Shown here piece after piece: positions 23,839 through 36,499 of a stretch of DNA of 64,000 bases. Origin of the DNA: Oopsacas minuta (lineage: Eukaryota > Porifera > Hexactinellida > Lyssacinosida > Leucopsacidae). The translations under genes were made by a program, and so were the position numbers. The stretch spans positions 487,905-551,904 of the forward strand of contig JAKMXF010000244.1 of assembly GCA_024704765.1 (NCBI GenBank), read 5' to 3'. A model generated the notes under the pieces. That model had not been told where the DNA came from and did no database searches. It was given only the letters and a program-made list of their open reading frames with translations. How positions within the stretch are numbered: the first letter of the stretch is position 1; the number at the start of each line of letters is the position of its first letter.

Positions 23839-26574
23839 CAGTGGCGTAGCTAGAAATATCCCATGGGGGGGGGGCCATACTTGGACTTTGCGTTCTTAAA
23901 AATGTACTAGCCCACTCATCATAGAAGCCGTTTAATTATGTAATTTTATTATCAATTGTAAGTATGACTTCTTTGATATATGTATTGTGCCTACTACTTA
24001 TATCTGTACCGTATATAATGAGTTGCTAACTAAACTGGATAGATTCAAAAACTTCATTCATAATGTCCAAACGTTCAGGAAAAATTCTCGACTTTTTTAT
24101 CTCCAAACAAACTCGAATTGAACATACTTCTAATACATCAGGAAGCTATCCGATCCGGAAGCATTATTATCTCAGGATCTGGAAGGCTCCAATTCTCATC
24201 TTGAAGAAGTAGAGCAGTTACTTTCCTTATCTCCACGCAGTGTAGGTAATATTCTTATTCCGAATCAATTAGTCATTGGTTTTTATGTCTCTGATCAAGA
24301 GACTGTTGATATGGATCTCAGATTTGAACTATTAACTAAATGTTGGACTCCCCCAGCAATTGTATTTCCCTCCCATTATTCAGGGAGGTCGGAAAAGGTA
24401 TTTTAATCGTAGTTGGTTACTTAATTACCCTTGGCTTGTATACTCTGAATGCTTGACCGGTGCCTTTTCTAAAATTTGTGTCATCTTTTTGGATAAAAAT
24501 GATAAACTAGTGGGTAGGGTGGAACACAGAAAGTTGATTCTTTAGTAATACACCCATTCACTGGCTATAAGAATGTAATCAATCACTATGACAATCACAG
24601 TAAGCTAACCTACCACAGAGAATGTTGGGCAAAAAGCGAAGCTTTCAAACCCGTATTTGAGAATCCTGGGTAGATATTCGAGACCAGCTCAACCAAGAAA
24701 GGATCAAAATAAAACATTTGAACCGCAAGAGAATAGTGTCGATCATTGAGACAATCTTGTTTCTAGGTCGACAAAGAGTGGCATTTCGTGGACATCGGGG
24801 AGAGTCAGAAAAACTGATAATTGGAGAACCGAAGCAAAACGATGACAACTTTCGTGCTGCGCTTCGTTTACGTCTAAATGCGGGAGATACGGTTTTAAAA
24901 GATCATTGTCGTCCTGTGGAGCAAATGCTAAGTATTTAAGTCCAATAATCCAAAACGAGATAATCAATATCACTAGCGCACTGATAACTCAAAGATTGTT
25001 ACCGAAGTCCAGAAATGTGGTTCATTTTCCATTTTAGCTGATGAGTCAGCTCATGTTTCAGCTCATGAACAATTATCAATCTCTGTCCGTTATACTACCA
25101 GAAATGAAAGTTCTTCCATGTTAATGGAGAGTTTGCTCAGATTCGTAACTGTTTTTGACCTAACAGGTGAAGGAATAGCGAACTCAATTGAGAGATTCTG
25201 TCTTTCTGTTGGTCTTGACTTGAATAATTTGGTTGGAATTGGTTTAGATGCGGCTAGTGCAATGGCAGGTAAATTCAAAGGAATACAGGCTTGCATCCTT
25301 AAAAGTATCCAATGGCCCGCTATACCCATTGTTCTTCTCACTGTTTAAATCTTGCGATTGCAAAAGCTAGTACCATCGTTCTCGGCAATACATTCTCTAA
25401 TCTATCATCAATTATTTCATTCTTCCATGTGTACCCATTACGAGAGGAGAGACTAAGGTGTGCAATTCAAGTAGTGGACCCTGAATCGAAGCGTCAGCGA
25501 TTAAAATCTCTTTGTGAAACAAGATGGGTCGAAAGACATAATACAATATTGATTTTCATGGAATTGTTTGAGGCATTGTTGGTGCTATGGAGGAGCAAAC
25601 TGTGTTAATAGGAGAAACAGCAGCAAAAGCGAATCAACCCGCTTGTGTATTCACATCTTTCGAATTTATATATTCTTGCTCAGTTTTAGAAGGTCCAAGC
25701 GCTCTTTTTCTCCAAGTTTCCAAACAACTACAGTCGTCAAGATTAGATCTGATTAGAATATGCTCTACCATTGAGAGATTAATTGCAATTCTTGAAAAGG
25801 CGCGGCAAGATGATGATTTCATAATGGAAGTTTTCTGTAATGCAAAATTAAAAGCTCAAATATTTGGATGGACAGTTGCTCTCCAAAAGATCATTCCAGA
25901 AGTAATGCCCAATTTATTAGTCGAGAAGATGCTTTATATAAGGAAAAGATATTTATTCTTTATTACCAGTCGTTGATCGACACGATACACAATGAAAGGT
26001 GTTCAGCCTGCAAAATCTTACTCCAAGTCATGGAGCAAAAATGAATCTGGATAAGCTGTTAAACGTGATGGAACCAATGAAATCTCTTTTGCCTTTTGGT
26101 AGTGCTGAGATCGAAGCCCAGCTTAAAATTTGGGAGCATATTCGGCTGAAAATTTAGAGAAGTGTGTGTTAGTACCTGAAACTGCAATTGACTCATTAGC
26201 TGAATGCAATGAGGAGTTAATGCCAACAGTGTTTCAAATTCTCAAAATCTTAGCAACACCACCGATCACGACTGATACCAGCGAAAGAAGTTTTTCTACA
26301 TTAAAAAGGGTAAAAACATATTTGAGAAATACAATGGTAGAGGAGAGATTAACCGGTCTGGCGTTAATTTCAGTCCATGGAAGTGTTATTCATATTCATC
26401 CAGATGATATCATGGATGAAATGGCTAAAAGCAAGCGAAATATTACATTATATTATAGCATTTCATTTTTGTGTATTGTAAGAGTGAGTAAATAAATTTC
26501 ACAATCATATAGTTTTGTCAAAAGAATTTCAGGGGGGCCCATGCCCCCTGCCCCCTCCCTTGGCTACGCCACTG
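23839..26574 (+). mobile_element. hAT transposon, ZMYM1/TTF-type transposase, decayed
   Basis: The ends match: CAGTGGCGTAGC at 23839 and its inverse GCTACGCCACTG ending 26574. Both sit beside G-rich runs. Flanks ATACAAGG and AACAAGGT resemble an eroded 8-bp duplication. Remnants of one transposase follow in order. N-terminal MSKRSGKILDFFISKQTRIE (24062). A TTF-type zinc segment RYFNRSWLLNYPWLVYS (24390). FRGHRGESEKL...FRAALRLRLNAG (24780). The LADESAHVSAHEQLSISVRY catalytic-core block (25038). ARYTHCSSHCLNLAIAKAS (25315). The C-terminal dimerisation block TTDTSERSFSTLKRVKTYLR (26266). Frameshifts and stops separate them. A second copy of the same subfamily occupies 31297-37848 on the other strand. 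Confidence 0.9.
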
Positions 26575-26714
26575 AACAAGGTGTCAAGTGCTAGATATCA
26601 GCTTATAGTCGAAGTTTCATTTATCTGTCTATCCTATTATCCGGAATGGATTATCTTTAGTATAGATGGCCTAGTAATTGAAAATAAATCCCTGATTTAG
26701 TCCCTTGTCTAAGC

Positions 26715-27005
26715 ACAGTTCAACGATGGTATAATGAATTTATCCATGAGAATTTCATTCTGGAGGATGCTCTTCGTTTTGGGAGGCCAAATCTTATATG
26801 TAAGGAGGGAAATGTTGATCAGTACTAAGGCAGATTACTAACGACACTGATATAACTTAAGCTCAGTTAGAGTATGAAACAGAGTAATCATCGGGGACCA
26901 ATAATCTCCTTGTGTACAAAGAGCTTTGTGTCAGGAAGCTGTGTGCCCAATGGATCAGCAATTCTTTAATATTAGAGCAAAAACAGACCAGGATAGACCT
27001 GGCGT
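26715..27005 (+). pseudogene. Mariner transposase fragment, second lineage
   Basis: Translating with frame changes gives a mariner N-terminal order: STVQRWYNEF (26705), a SLED-like stretch LEDALRFGRPN, DTDITYAQLEYE-type helices, then KELCVRKLCAQWISNSLILE and EQKQTRIDL (26915-27005). These match the second helix-turn-helix and the K.C.RW.PH.L..EQK motif of mariner transposases. The catalytic Asp domains and both terminal repeats are absent. It differs clearly from the mariner at 5276. Confidence 0.6.
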
Positions 27006-28912
27006 AATTGTGCTTAAAAAGTGTGTTAATAGAATCTCAAGAGCTGTTTAATTAATCCTTAAACTAACTTGGAGCACTAAGCTCGCACAGCAACCTAGCG
27101 AGCAAAGTGCGCTAGTACAAATACTTTCCCTATTGACTGGAGGATGAAAAAACAAGGATAATTTGCATGGGTTGACAATTATATAGTTCTCAAATTAATG
27201 CACCATATAGGCATATTAGTGTTAATTTTGTTATGAATCAGTGATAAACTTCAATTTCCGAGATTAATTCAAGTGAGAAGTGAGATTTTGTTTGATGAGT
27301 GTCACATTGGATCCGTGAGACTTGATATCTATGCAACACTTTTGTGAATACAGAACTAATATGATATCACAATGTATTACATGTAGTTAGATACTAATTA
27401 TGTCAACAAAATTAAACTTTCCCCCTCATCAAGTGTGAAAAATACATTTTCCGAACTAATTTTGTCAGCTGATCCCGAATCTGAAGTGAGGCGCAAGTTT
27501 GGTTAGATGGGGGGAACACCCCCCAGGTAGAAGTGAAGACCGTAATTTGTGAATTTACGTAGAAGTGGTAGCAATTTCTCTTGGTGGACCTCCTAGGCCT
27601 GATTTTGTTTCCAAAAATGGCGCCAATGTATATTTATATACCGGTGGGCCAAAGAACCAGACCCCGTGCACATTTCAGGCCACTTTGAAACAAACAAAGC
27701 AATAATAATCTATATATTTTATGTCAAGACATGTTCGAAAATCCAAAGACGATTTAATAGAGTATCCAGTAGAAGTCGTTGTGAGTTCAGAGAATTTTTT
27801 GAAACGCCGTCCTTCAAGGAAATTACACAACCATTTGCATATATTCGATGTCAAAAACTCCCTGTAAAATCGAGAATTCAGGATTGGGTTAAGAGATTTC
27901 AGACAGACAGAGCTATCAACTACATAAATAGTAAGTCCGAAAACCGTGCAAGTCATTCGGGGGGAGAAATAGTTTTGAAGAATGTAATAGGAATTTTGCT
28001 CTAAAAATCCAAAATGGAAAGATATTATGGAGTTCATCTAGAACATAAACTCTAATGTTCGTGGATTTCAACCTACGATAATAATAGTTTGTATTCATCT
28101 TGTACGCCCTCTCAGCTCTATAACTATAAGGTTGTTAATCTGTCCTAAATATTATAAATATTCGAAGCTATTTGTTCGGGCCTGGTCATTTTGACCCACC
28201 ATTAAATAAAATAAGTCGATGTATAATTTTCGAATTCATAGGTCTTCAATTATCATTAGTGCATTCTTGTGTACCTTTTGTCGTGTTTAGAAAGCTTATA
28301 ATACTAAAGCATTATGTTAGCATCCTTAATAAATGTATTCACTTAGTGGTAACGGCTGGTAACTATATGCTCCATTACCTTGAATGGTCAGGACAGAATC
28401 TCCGAAATCGATATTTCATCAAATTTGAAGTAATAATTTTGAAAAGTCAGATGACTACAGCCAACAGTGATAATTTCTATAGATCCCCAAGAGTTTTAGT
28501 AACATTGAGAATAGTTTCAGAGATATCACTAATATCTATGATTCGGTATGGTTAAGTAAATTGAATTGATTATGAAAACTCTAATATGCATTTTAGAAAA
28601 TTGAATTTTATCATTCGTAAAGTGTATGCCATAATTCATTGAGTTGAAGACCTATTATAACAAATACTCAGAATTCTATGAAATGAAGCATTCTGAGAAT
28701 AAATATAATGAAGCCTAAAGATTTTTAACATGTCAAAAATCCTTCTTTTTCTGCCGATTTTCCCACCGTGTAATCATTTACAATATATTAGGCACAATAT
28801 AATCAAAACATGTAATATTCTTATCATAGTTGAAAGTACTTTGGTCAGGATGGGTGGAAAACCCAAATAGATATCATGAAATTGTAAATAATATATGGCT
28901 GTTGAATACTTA
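27006..28912. other. Spacer in UBR4 intron 3, one repeat unit
   Basis: I see no supported gene. Open frames at 27666-28037 on both strands overlap in antisense and show no family resemblance. One dispersed repeat unit (27065-27116) is listed separately. Confidence 0.45.
27065..27116 (+). repeat. Dispersed repeat (GGAGCAC..CTAGT unit), copy 1
   Basis: The unit reads AACTTGGAGCACTAAGCTCG followed by CACAGCAACCTAGCGAGCAA and GCGCTAGT. It matches 49574-49627 in the same orientation with a few substitutions. The copies share an outline and no coding potential. Confidence 0.55.
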
Positions 28913-29095
28913 CAGTAGAGTCTCGTTATTACGAACACGGTTAAGGTGTATTCCGGATAAGGAGTATAAATTGGTACACTTTATCTGTCCCTTTTGATAC
29001 CTTTTCAATGTAAATTAGTTCGGATAATACGCACTCCGGATAAGGAGTACAAATTTTGGCAGTCCCCTGGTGTGCGTACTAATGAGAGTCTACTG
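28913..29095. mobile_element. Pogo/Tigger-like MITE, 183 bp
   Basis: The ends are CAGTAGAGTCTCGTTATTAC and, inverted, CAGTAGACTCTCATTAGTAC. TA lies on both sides (28911-28912 and 29096-29097). The interior repeats a CGGATAAGGAGTA phrase twice (28964, 29037). The TIR form and TA target are typical of the pogo branch of Tc1/mariner. No coding sequence. Confidence 0.9.
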
Positions 29096-29097
29096 TA

Positions 29098-31288
29098 TGT
29101 TATCTGCAGCACAAAGATATCGTGCAGCAACCGAGGAAGCGAGAAGTCCTAGTATAGCAAATTTTCAAGAAGCTAACTACAATACTATGCTTTTTCTTTG
29201 TAACACATGATGCATTTGGGGTCAAATTTTAATCAAATATTTCTTTGTAACTAAGGTAGCGCTCAGCAAAGCCAAAATAAGAGCCATAGCCAAATATCTT
29301 CAGACATGAGATATCAACAACAAAACCTTATATTGAGACTACCTCGAATTTAGGGATGATATTTCATCCTAGATATTATGGTGAATATACAAGGAAGGAG
29401 CCTAACTGGAAGAGGACACGAAGTTGGGTTCTCCTATTACAAAAGTGCCATTGGAGAAAACCGAACCTGCTGTCTCAGAAATGGCTCGAAATCCTGAATA
29501 AAATAAAAAGAGCTAGTTGAGGCACTAAATAAAGGCATATTGATAAAAATAGCTTTTGGTATACCATAGGTACCTGGGTGAACCAAAAATGTAATATCTG
29601 GTTAAGGGTTATCCATGTATGTGAACTCATAGAATAGTTCAAAAAGTAATCTAATTGATATGCCGAAAAAGCTTGGCCCCCGCGAAAAACGATGTCGCCA
29701 GACTTAGCCTCTCCGTTCACCAATTCCTGGAGCCGCCATTGTCGGTATTTAGTACCAACAAATTCCTACACGAGTAATATGAAAAAGAAAATTGGATTTT
29801 ATGAACCAGCATATTCACTAGAAACAAGCGTATTCATAAAAAAAATAAAAAAGCTTGTAGCTAGTTCACAGAATATATTACTGAAATGACTACTAGACGG
29901 GTCAATACGGATTAACAACATAAAATAGTATATATTGTTTAGTCTTTAAATGCATTGGAGGATCATACTAAACTTTATAAACAGATCAGAGAAAGGGAAG
30001 TTTAAAACTTCAGGGATCAAAAACTTGGTGTCCAATAGAAATCCCCGATGCTGTAAATATTGGTTAGTGCATTTGTTTGTTTTCAAATGATTGTTTTATC
30101 ATATTCGTGTTAAGATTCAAATTTCCAGCCGTTTGGTGTATACATATTGACATTTTGGAACATTTTTCCAAAGTAACCCAAATTTTTCTGGGAATGCGAC
30201 AACATTCCATTCACTAAATGTGTCCGATCTATATCGAGTGACCCCTGGTTCGATACCCCTAGGCTAATTGAGTCTATTTATACACATATTAATCTTCGAG
30301 TATATATTTTAACACGATTATAATAGATTATGCTCTGCGGCATACTAAGTTGAATATAATTCTTTGCAAATTTCTCCCAGAAACATGATTTTCTCGTATA
30401 TGTATGTGAGAAATATAATCATAATTGTATCACGGGCTACGAAACTAAAGCCTATTTACGGTATTTAATCATGGAATATTTCAAATTTATGAAATTTGAA
30501 TTACAATAATCTTTCTATCGATAAAACAAAAATTTTGGCTCTGGAAAATATATTATTGATATAGAAGTCATATTATCCAACTATTCTTAATTTGAAATGA
30601 CGTCATTATCATGGTCAAAAAGGCAATATACTGGTAAAAATAGTCAATTTTTAAAGATCTGATAAACGATTACTAATGCGCCTTTGATTTCTTTGATAAT
30701 AAAATGAATTAAGGATATTTATACATAATTTAAAAATTTTTGTAGTCATCATAGTCACATAACTGTATTATATTAGATACTTTAGATGATACCTATTTGT
30801 TAAAATATACTAATAACGATAGTAGCTAGAGTAGTTTTCAAATCAGTCCAACTAATATGTACTAAATACCCAACTGCCCATATTTGGTGATTGTCAAGAG
30901 CACGCAATAGTGCTTCAAATGTGTTAGACTTGAAGTAATCGAAGATCCAGGAAATTCTAGACTCTAAATGGGGTCTTGATTCGTAGGCTATGCGATAGTA
31001 CAAGATATACATAAGGAGGTATTTAAAGGTATAAGTCCAAGATATTTATGTTGAGTAGATCAGAAATTTGCGATTTGAATCGTCTACTAACAACGCCACA
31101 AATATAGTATAGTAGAATTATACATCTTGTGGATGGTTATAATCCATATTCTATTAAATGGGAACTCTATACACAGTGTAAAACTATTGCCTATGTTCCC
31201 TCTCACAATGTATAGAGCTCCCAGTTGGTAGAATTTGGATTATTCCGATCCAAATGATTTAAGATCCTGATATTTGTATATTTAGGGC
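29098..31288. other. Spacer in UBR4 intron 3, nothing recognised
   Basis: AT-rich DNA with only unsupported short frames. The minus-strand frame 30800-31012 was weighed as a UBR4 exon and rejected (see rejected list). Confidence 0.45.
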
Positions 31289-33764
31289 GTAGGTACCAGT
31301 GGCGTGCCCAAGGGAGGGGTCAAGGGGACCATGGCCGCCCCCGAAATATTTTTGATCATGGGTTTTATAAGACTACCAATCAATAATATAGAATTATTCC
31401 AGTTTTTATATTCTACATACTATGAATTAATAAGAGAAATCTAATAAATATTATTTCACTTCAATCATCAAAAACGTCAACAAAACAATATCAATTTTTC
31501 TTTTCTTATTATGCCATTCTACTAATAATATCATCTGGGTGCAGACCAATAATAAGTTCATGGATGGCTCTAGGGGCTAGTCCTGTTAACTTTTCTTCTG
31601 CCATCGTATTCCTTAAATACTTCTTCACACGCTTCAAGGTTGAGAAACTCCTTCCACTGGTTGCAGTAGTGATTGGTAGTGTAGCAAAAATCTGCAGTAT
31701 CCTGAACATGACTGTCATTAAATCTTTGTTACATTCAGCTAAAGTTCCAACAACAGTTTCAGGTATCGGCCCGCCCTTACCTTTTTATCAGCCCAAATAC
31801 ATTGCAAATTTTCAATTGTGCTTGGATTTCTGCAAGGCAGAATGGGAACAACGGCTCTAAAGGTTCCCAAACATTTTATAATTGATGGAAGGGCATTCTG
31901 CATCATTACTTGGAAGGAGATTTTGAAGAGTAAAAACCTTTTCTTTATGTCCAAGAATCTTGTATTAAGTTGATCCACTAACCACTGACAATAGGGAATG
32001 AATATATTTCTTTATAGAAAATCTCTTTGCGACCAATGAATTTAGAGTTAAGTCTTGCTAGACCCCTCGGAAGTGTCACAAAAGAGAAAATTTTGAGCTT
32101 TTGATTTAGCTCTCACAAAAATATTGCTGATAAATTGATCCTCTTGTACGTCGTTTGTAAATATTTCAACCATTTTCTCTATGACAGAACACACGACTAC
32201 CTAATCCAAGTTAGTGACTGTAATTGTTTGGAAACATTCAGTAAAAGTCCACATGGACCTTCTAAAACTGTACAAGAGTAAATGAAGTCAAATGAAGCAC
32301 AAACATGAACTAGCTGATTTGCCTTAGAAGCTGTTTCTCCTCTTGTTACTAGAGTTAGTTCATCCAAAGCTCCAAATATTGCTTCAATAAATTCCATAAA
32401 TACCAATATCGCATCATGTCTCTCAACCCATCTTGTAGCCGCAAGAGTTTTCAATCGTTGGCGTTTCGATTCGGGGCATAAAACTCGGATTGCCTTGCGT
32501 AATCTCTCCTCGCGTAAGGATATCCATAAAAATAGGAGATTATTGAAGTGAGATTAGAAAATGTATTGCCAAGCACAAGAGTATTAGCTTTTCAAATGAC
32601 CAAAAATAAACTATGTAATAAACAATTAGTCTAATGGACCATTGGATACTTTTCACGTAGCAGGACTGTACTCCTTTGACTTGCCCAGAGATTGCACTAA
32701 CCCCGTCCAATCGAAGTCCAATCAAATTTCTCAAATCAAGACCAAAAGATATACAGCATGACATCAATTGAACTTGCAATTCCTTCTCCGGTTAAGTCAG
32801 TTACAGTTACAAAACCAAGAAACTTTTCGTTTAAGATAATAGCACTATAATTCGAGATATTAGTGTCATGTAGCGAACTGATATTGACAACTGTTCATGT
32901 GCTGAAACATCCGCTGATTCGTCAGCCAAAATAGAAAAAGGGACATGTTCATGTACATCAGAAACAATCTTTTCTATAATAATTGATTCACAAAAATTGA
33001 TGTTTTCGTTGTGGATGTTTGGGCTTAAATATTTAGCTTTTGCACCACTAGACATTAGGTGTTCCTTTAATATAGAGTCACAATGGGCTACTAGGGTACA
33101 TTAGGCCCAATTCTTACCTTCAATTTATACCATTTTGAATTATGAATTAGAGTCTAGATATATTCAACAAGCGATATGTAAAGTATTAGATGAAACAGTT
33201 AAGTATTTGTATTTTTGTGGTCAATCAAATGTAGGACTTCATTGCTTTATTCTATGTTGATACATACATTATATAAATGACTGAAGCTATTCCAGTAATC
33301 TGTAGAATTTATGATGCATACTATTGTTCATTTACATGCTTTCCAAGCAAAGTGAGTGCGCTGTATTTGAATCTATCGTTGAATTTCTTCAGGACCCAAA
33401 AGATTAATCAGATATTCCGTATACAATACTGTGAAAATTTTGTAGAAATTTCTCTCGGCCATAAGCCATCCTGTTGGCAGCAAAATTTGTTTCCACTAGT
33501 TTCCACCCTGAATTCTTAGTATGTTATTCTTGCCAAGTAATATAACCAGTATATTCAAAGTACAAATGCCGCTTCATTGCGCAACATATTAAATATTGTC
33601 AATTTCCATTCTCACATCCACGTTGCTATGGTACAATGTAATGTAATTACATGGTAATTTTACACCAATATAACCTAATAATTATTTATATACTGCGTAT
33701 TACGAGGTAGCATACAAGTTCATTAATTTGATAACCTATTAAACCTCTAATTATCAATTTAAAG

Positions 33765-36499
33765 ATGGCTGAAGCATCAAAAGTATCTGAAAGCTCGAAA
33801 ACACGTCTTGACTTGGCTATCATATTAAAGGTTCACGACTATGATATCAATCAAGCAGCAGATGAAGTGGTGCGTATAATAAATCTCGAAGAAGACAAGA
33901 GACATTCTGTATACTCTCTAATGTCTAAAGTAGCATTTAATTTCAGGAAGAGTAAGAAATCTATTGAGAGCTTAATGGTGAGTGGTGGAGTGCAAGTATT
34001 CCATGGATCCTTGTCAAACCTAAGAGTACCCAATCATTCCTTTCCGTTTCAGGCTGTGATGTAGAAAGCGGTGTTATATTGGTTCCAAATGTAGAGAGGA
34101 GAAAATCAATTGATGACATTCAAGTTCGTTCAAAGAAGATAAGCTAGGGTGCGACCCGTGCGGGCTTTATTGTAAATCACGGCTCCGGGCTTTTTTCCAC
34201 GGGCCGCGGGCACAAAACGGGCTGAAAAGAGTCAAAAAGAACAATTTTACAGATGATGAATATACTTTAATTATAGAATTAGGTCATGAAATTATTACTA
34301 TTTTAGTATATGTAAGTATCACAAGTATTATAAATGTTATTTTCGTATAATCTAATAATCCTCATAGAGAGGTAGAATCATGTCAGTGTTATCTGTAACT
34401 AACGAAACAATCAAAGTGTTGCATATATATATAAAGTTTCATATATATACTATTTGCGCACACGATTTCCCGCATCTTATAACGCGGAATTTATAGGAAT
34501 TCTCAATTCTTTGAGAATACATTCACGAATTCAGCCAACAGTGCCATAAAATAAACAAATTTCCTAAATCACGGGCTGGTGGAATAAATATGCGGGCCGC
34601 GGGCTTTGATAGCGGGCCACGGACCACGGGCTTTACGGGTCGCACCCTAGAAGACAAGGCTTGATCAGACTGGGATACTTACTTCCATCCGTTAGTTAGT
34701 ACAACTTGAAAATATTTTTATTATTCGGTAAGTTGCTCTCCTCTTGTATATTGTAGCTGTAGAACAAATTGGTTTTAAAGGCATCGCAAATATTGCTTGG
34801 AAAATCTATAATGAAGAATCGATACCAACCCTCAGTAACATAGTTTCACCAGAAAATCAACTTTCTTAGCGTATCAACTTAAGCTGGGGAAAGGAAAATG
34901 GAAAGATCTTAAATATTATCTTTAATCAGAAGGCCTCGTTTTGGCAACTTGGGAAAATTAGTGAAATTAGAAAATCAATTGTTCCAACATTCGACTGGTA
35001 TCCAAATGTTTCCAATCCTATAGAGGTCTATATATCTTACTCATCATATCTAATTTCTCTCTTTGACCGGTTGTTAAAAGAATGTGTACTAAATTTTCCT
35101 GCACCACATTTCTATCCATTAACACTCAAAATCAAGCATGGACTGGATGGTTCTGGATCTCATTCCTCTCCTGGGTTATTGTCAGACTTGAATATTGACC
35201 AATCAAATTATATTGTCTTCATGGTTTCACCCCTTCAGGTAATAGATCGATTCGGGAATGTTCTGTGGGAAAAATAGCCATCCTAACTCCTGTTTTTCCA
35301 ACCAACCAGTAGCACTTATTTGTCAGAAGGAGACTATTGACACTGTGATAGAATTGAGCAAGTTACTAAACTCTGAAATTGTTTCACTAAATGAGGATGG
35401 TTTTGATCACCTAAATGGCCATGTTAAAGTAGAAGTCAAAGCTTCAATGTTTGACGGAAAAACCTTAGTAACAATGACAGGTAAAGGAGGAGCGCCATGT
35501 ATTGCCTGCAAAGCAACCCAAAGTAATATCAATAGTATTACGAAAGTGGTTTGCGGGTTCCTTTAGATTGTTCGATAGAGGATATCAAAGAGACAATCTG
35601 TCAGTTAACCTCTGATGGAAAAGAGCTGATGAGCTACAATACAAAGCAACGGTGTGGGATTACACACGAACCTGCAAGTGGCATTGATGTATTCTTGCAG
35701 CACCTTTACATTCTTGCCTAAGGATTTTAGATTGGTTTTTGAACCTCATCTACCGAATTCCAGCAGGAAAGTCCAAGTGGACTGAAGATCAAATGGTGCA
35801 AGATTATCGAGGTTTAGTATGCAATCGTATCCATGAACTTACGAACTTATTATTCGACCAACCAGGAGGAAGTGGGAACACAAGCACTGGTAACATGGCA
35901 AGAACATTTTTTCATATAAAAAACCGTGTTTTAGGATCGCTTTATCGTTTGTACCAAATGTTTATAAAGATGCTCTGACAGAGATTCACAGGAATCTATC
36001 TGCATTACTCAGAGTTGCTAATAGTAATGAAGTTGTCGATGTAGAGAGATTTCGTGTGTTAAGTCAAGAAACCTACATACTAATCTTACAAACATTTCCC
36101 TGGGTATCTATTAGCAATACACTCCACAAATTCTTGGCTCATGCCCATCAGTTTATTGAGAGAAATGACAGGGTAGGATTGTGTAGTCTTTCTGAAGAAG
36201 GGTTAGAACAAGGACATAAGTTGATCCGAGAGTTCTCAACACATTTGAGCAGGAAATCAGATTTTCTAAGTGGGTTAAGTGATGGTACAATGAGGCTCTA
36301 CATCTATGGTTGTCCAATTCTGAATGAAAAATTCAGAAGGATCATCATTTGTTCCACCTGTGGTCAAGTAGGCCATCAAAATAATTGTGTAAAAAACAGG
36401 CAAGGTGAAAACGCTACAAATAATATTGATAATGAAGATTCTCTCCTTCAAAATTCCATAGATGAACTCTTCTTGCATTTAACATTAATTCATCAGTAA
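33765..36499 (+). pseudogene. RAG1-like transposase, copy 3 (best preserved)
   Basis: It starts MAEASKVSESSKTRLDLAII, like the SRLELARIL start of copy 1. A MITE at 34144-34650 then interrupts it. The first acidic block is KHGLDGSGSHS (Asp codon 35146, compare RAG1 D600 in DGMGD). It is followed by NVLWEKNSHPNSCFSNQP, where RAG1 has NVKVFEEAKPNSELCCKP. The second block is MFDGKTLVTMTGKGGAPCIA with CIAC (Asp codon 35453, RAG1 D708). Next come NLIYRIPAGKSKW, GNTSTGNMARTFF (RAG1 NGNFARKL) and SNTLHKFLAHAHQFIERNDR (RAG1 HKTLAHVPEIIERDG). The third block is SEEGLEQGHKLIREF (36191 on, RAG1 E962 region). The C-terminal knuckle CSTCGQVGHQNNC is of the CCGHC type. All three acidic positions survive. 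Frameshifts near 35270, 35570, 35980 and a stop near 34062 inactivate it. Confidence 0.85.
34144..34650. mobile_element. 507-bp hAT MITE inside RAG1-like copy 3
   Basis: The inverted ends are CTAGGGTGCGACCCGT and ACGGGTCGCACCCTAG. The 8-bp duplication is AAGATAAG (34136-34143) and AAGACAAG (34651-34658), one mismatch. Both subterminal parts are GC-rich with repeated GGGCCGCGGGC phrases, standing out from the AT-rich surroundings, and the middle is AT-rich. No coding sequence. It interrupts the RAG1-like ORF about 380 bp after its start. Confidence 0.93.

Noticed and set aside
27666-28555. Open frames on both strands
   Set aside because: No family resemblance; overlapping antisense frames of this size are expected by chance.
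29180-29890. Possible retroelement remnant
   Set aside because: Translations in all frames gave no catalytic or domain motif; only vague composition suggested it.
30800-31012. Minus-strand frame considered as an additional UBR4 exon between exons 3 and 4
   Set aside because: Exons 3 and 4 already join in phase through consensus splice sites, and exon 4 begins with the UBR4 block that should follow. The frame has weak splice signals and only vague similarity.
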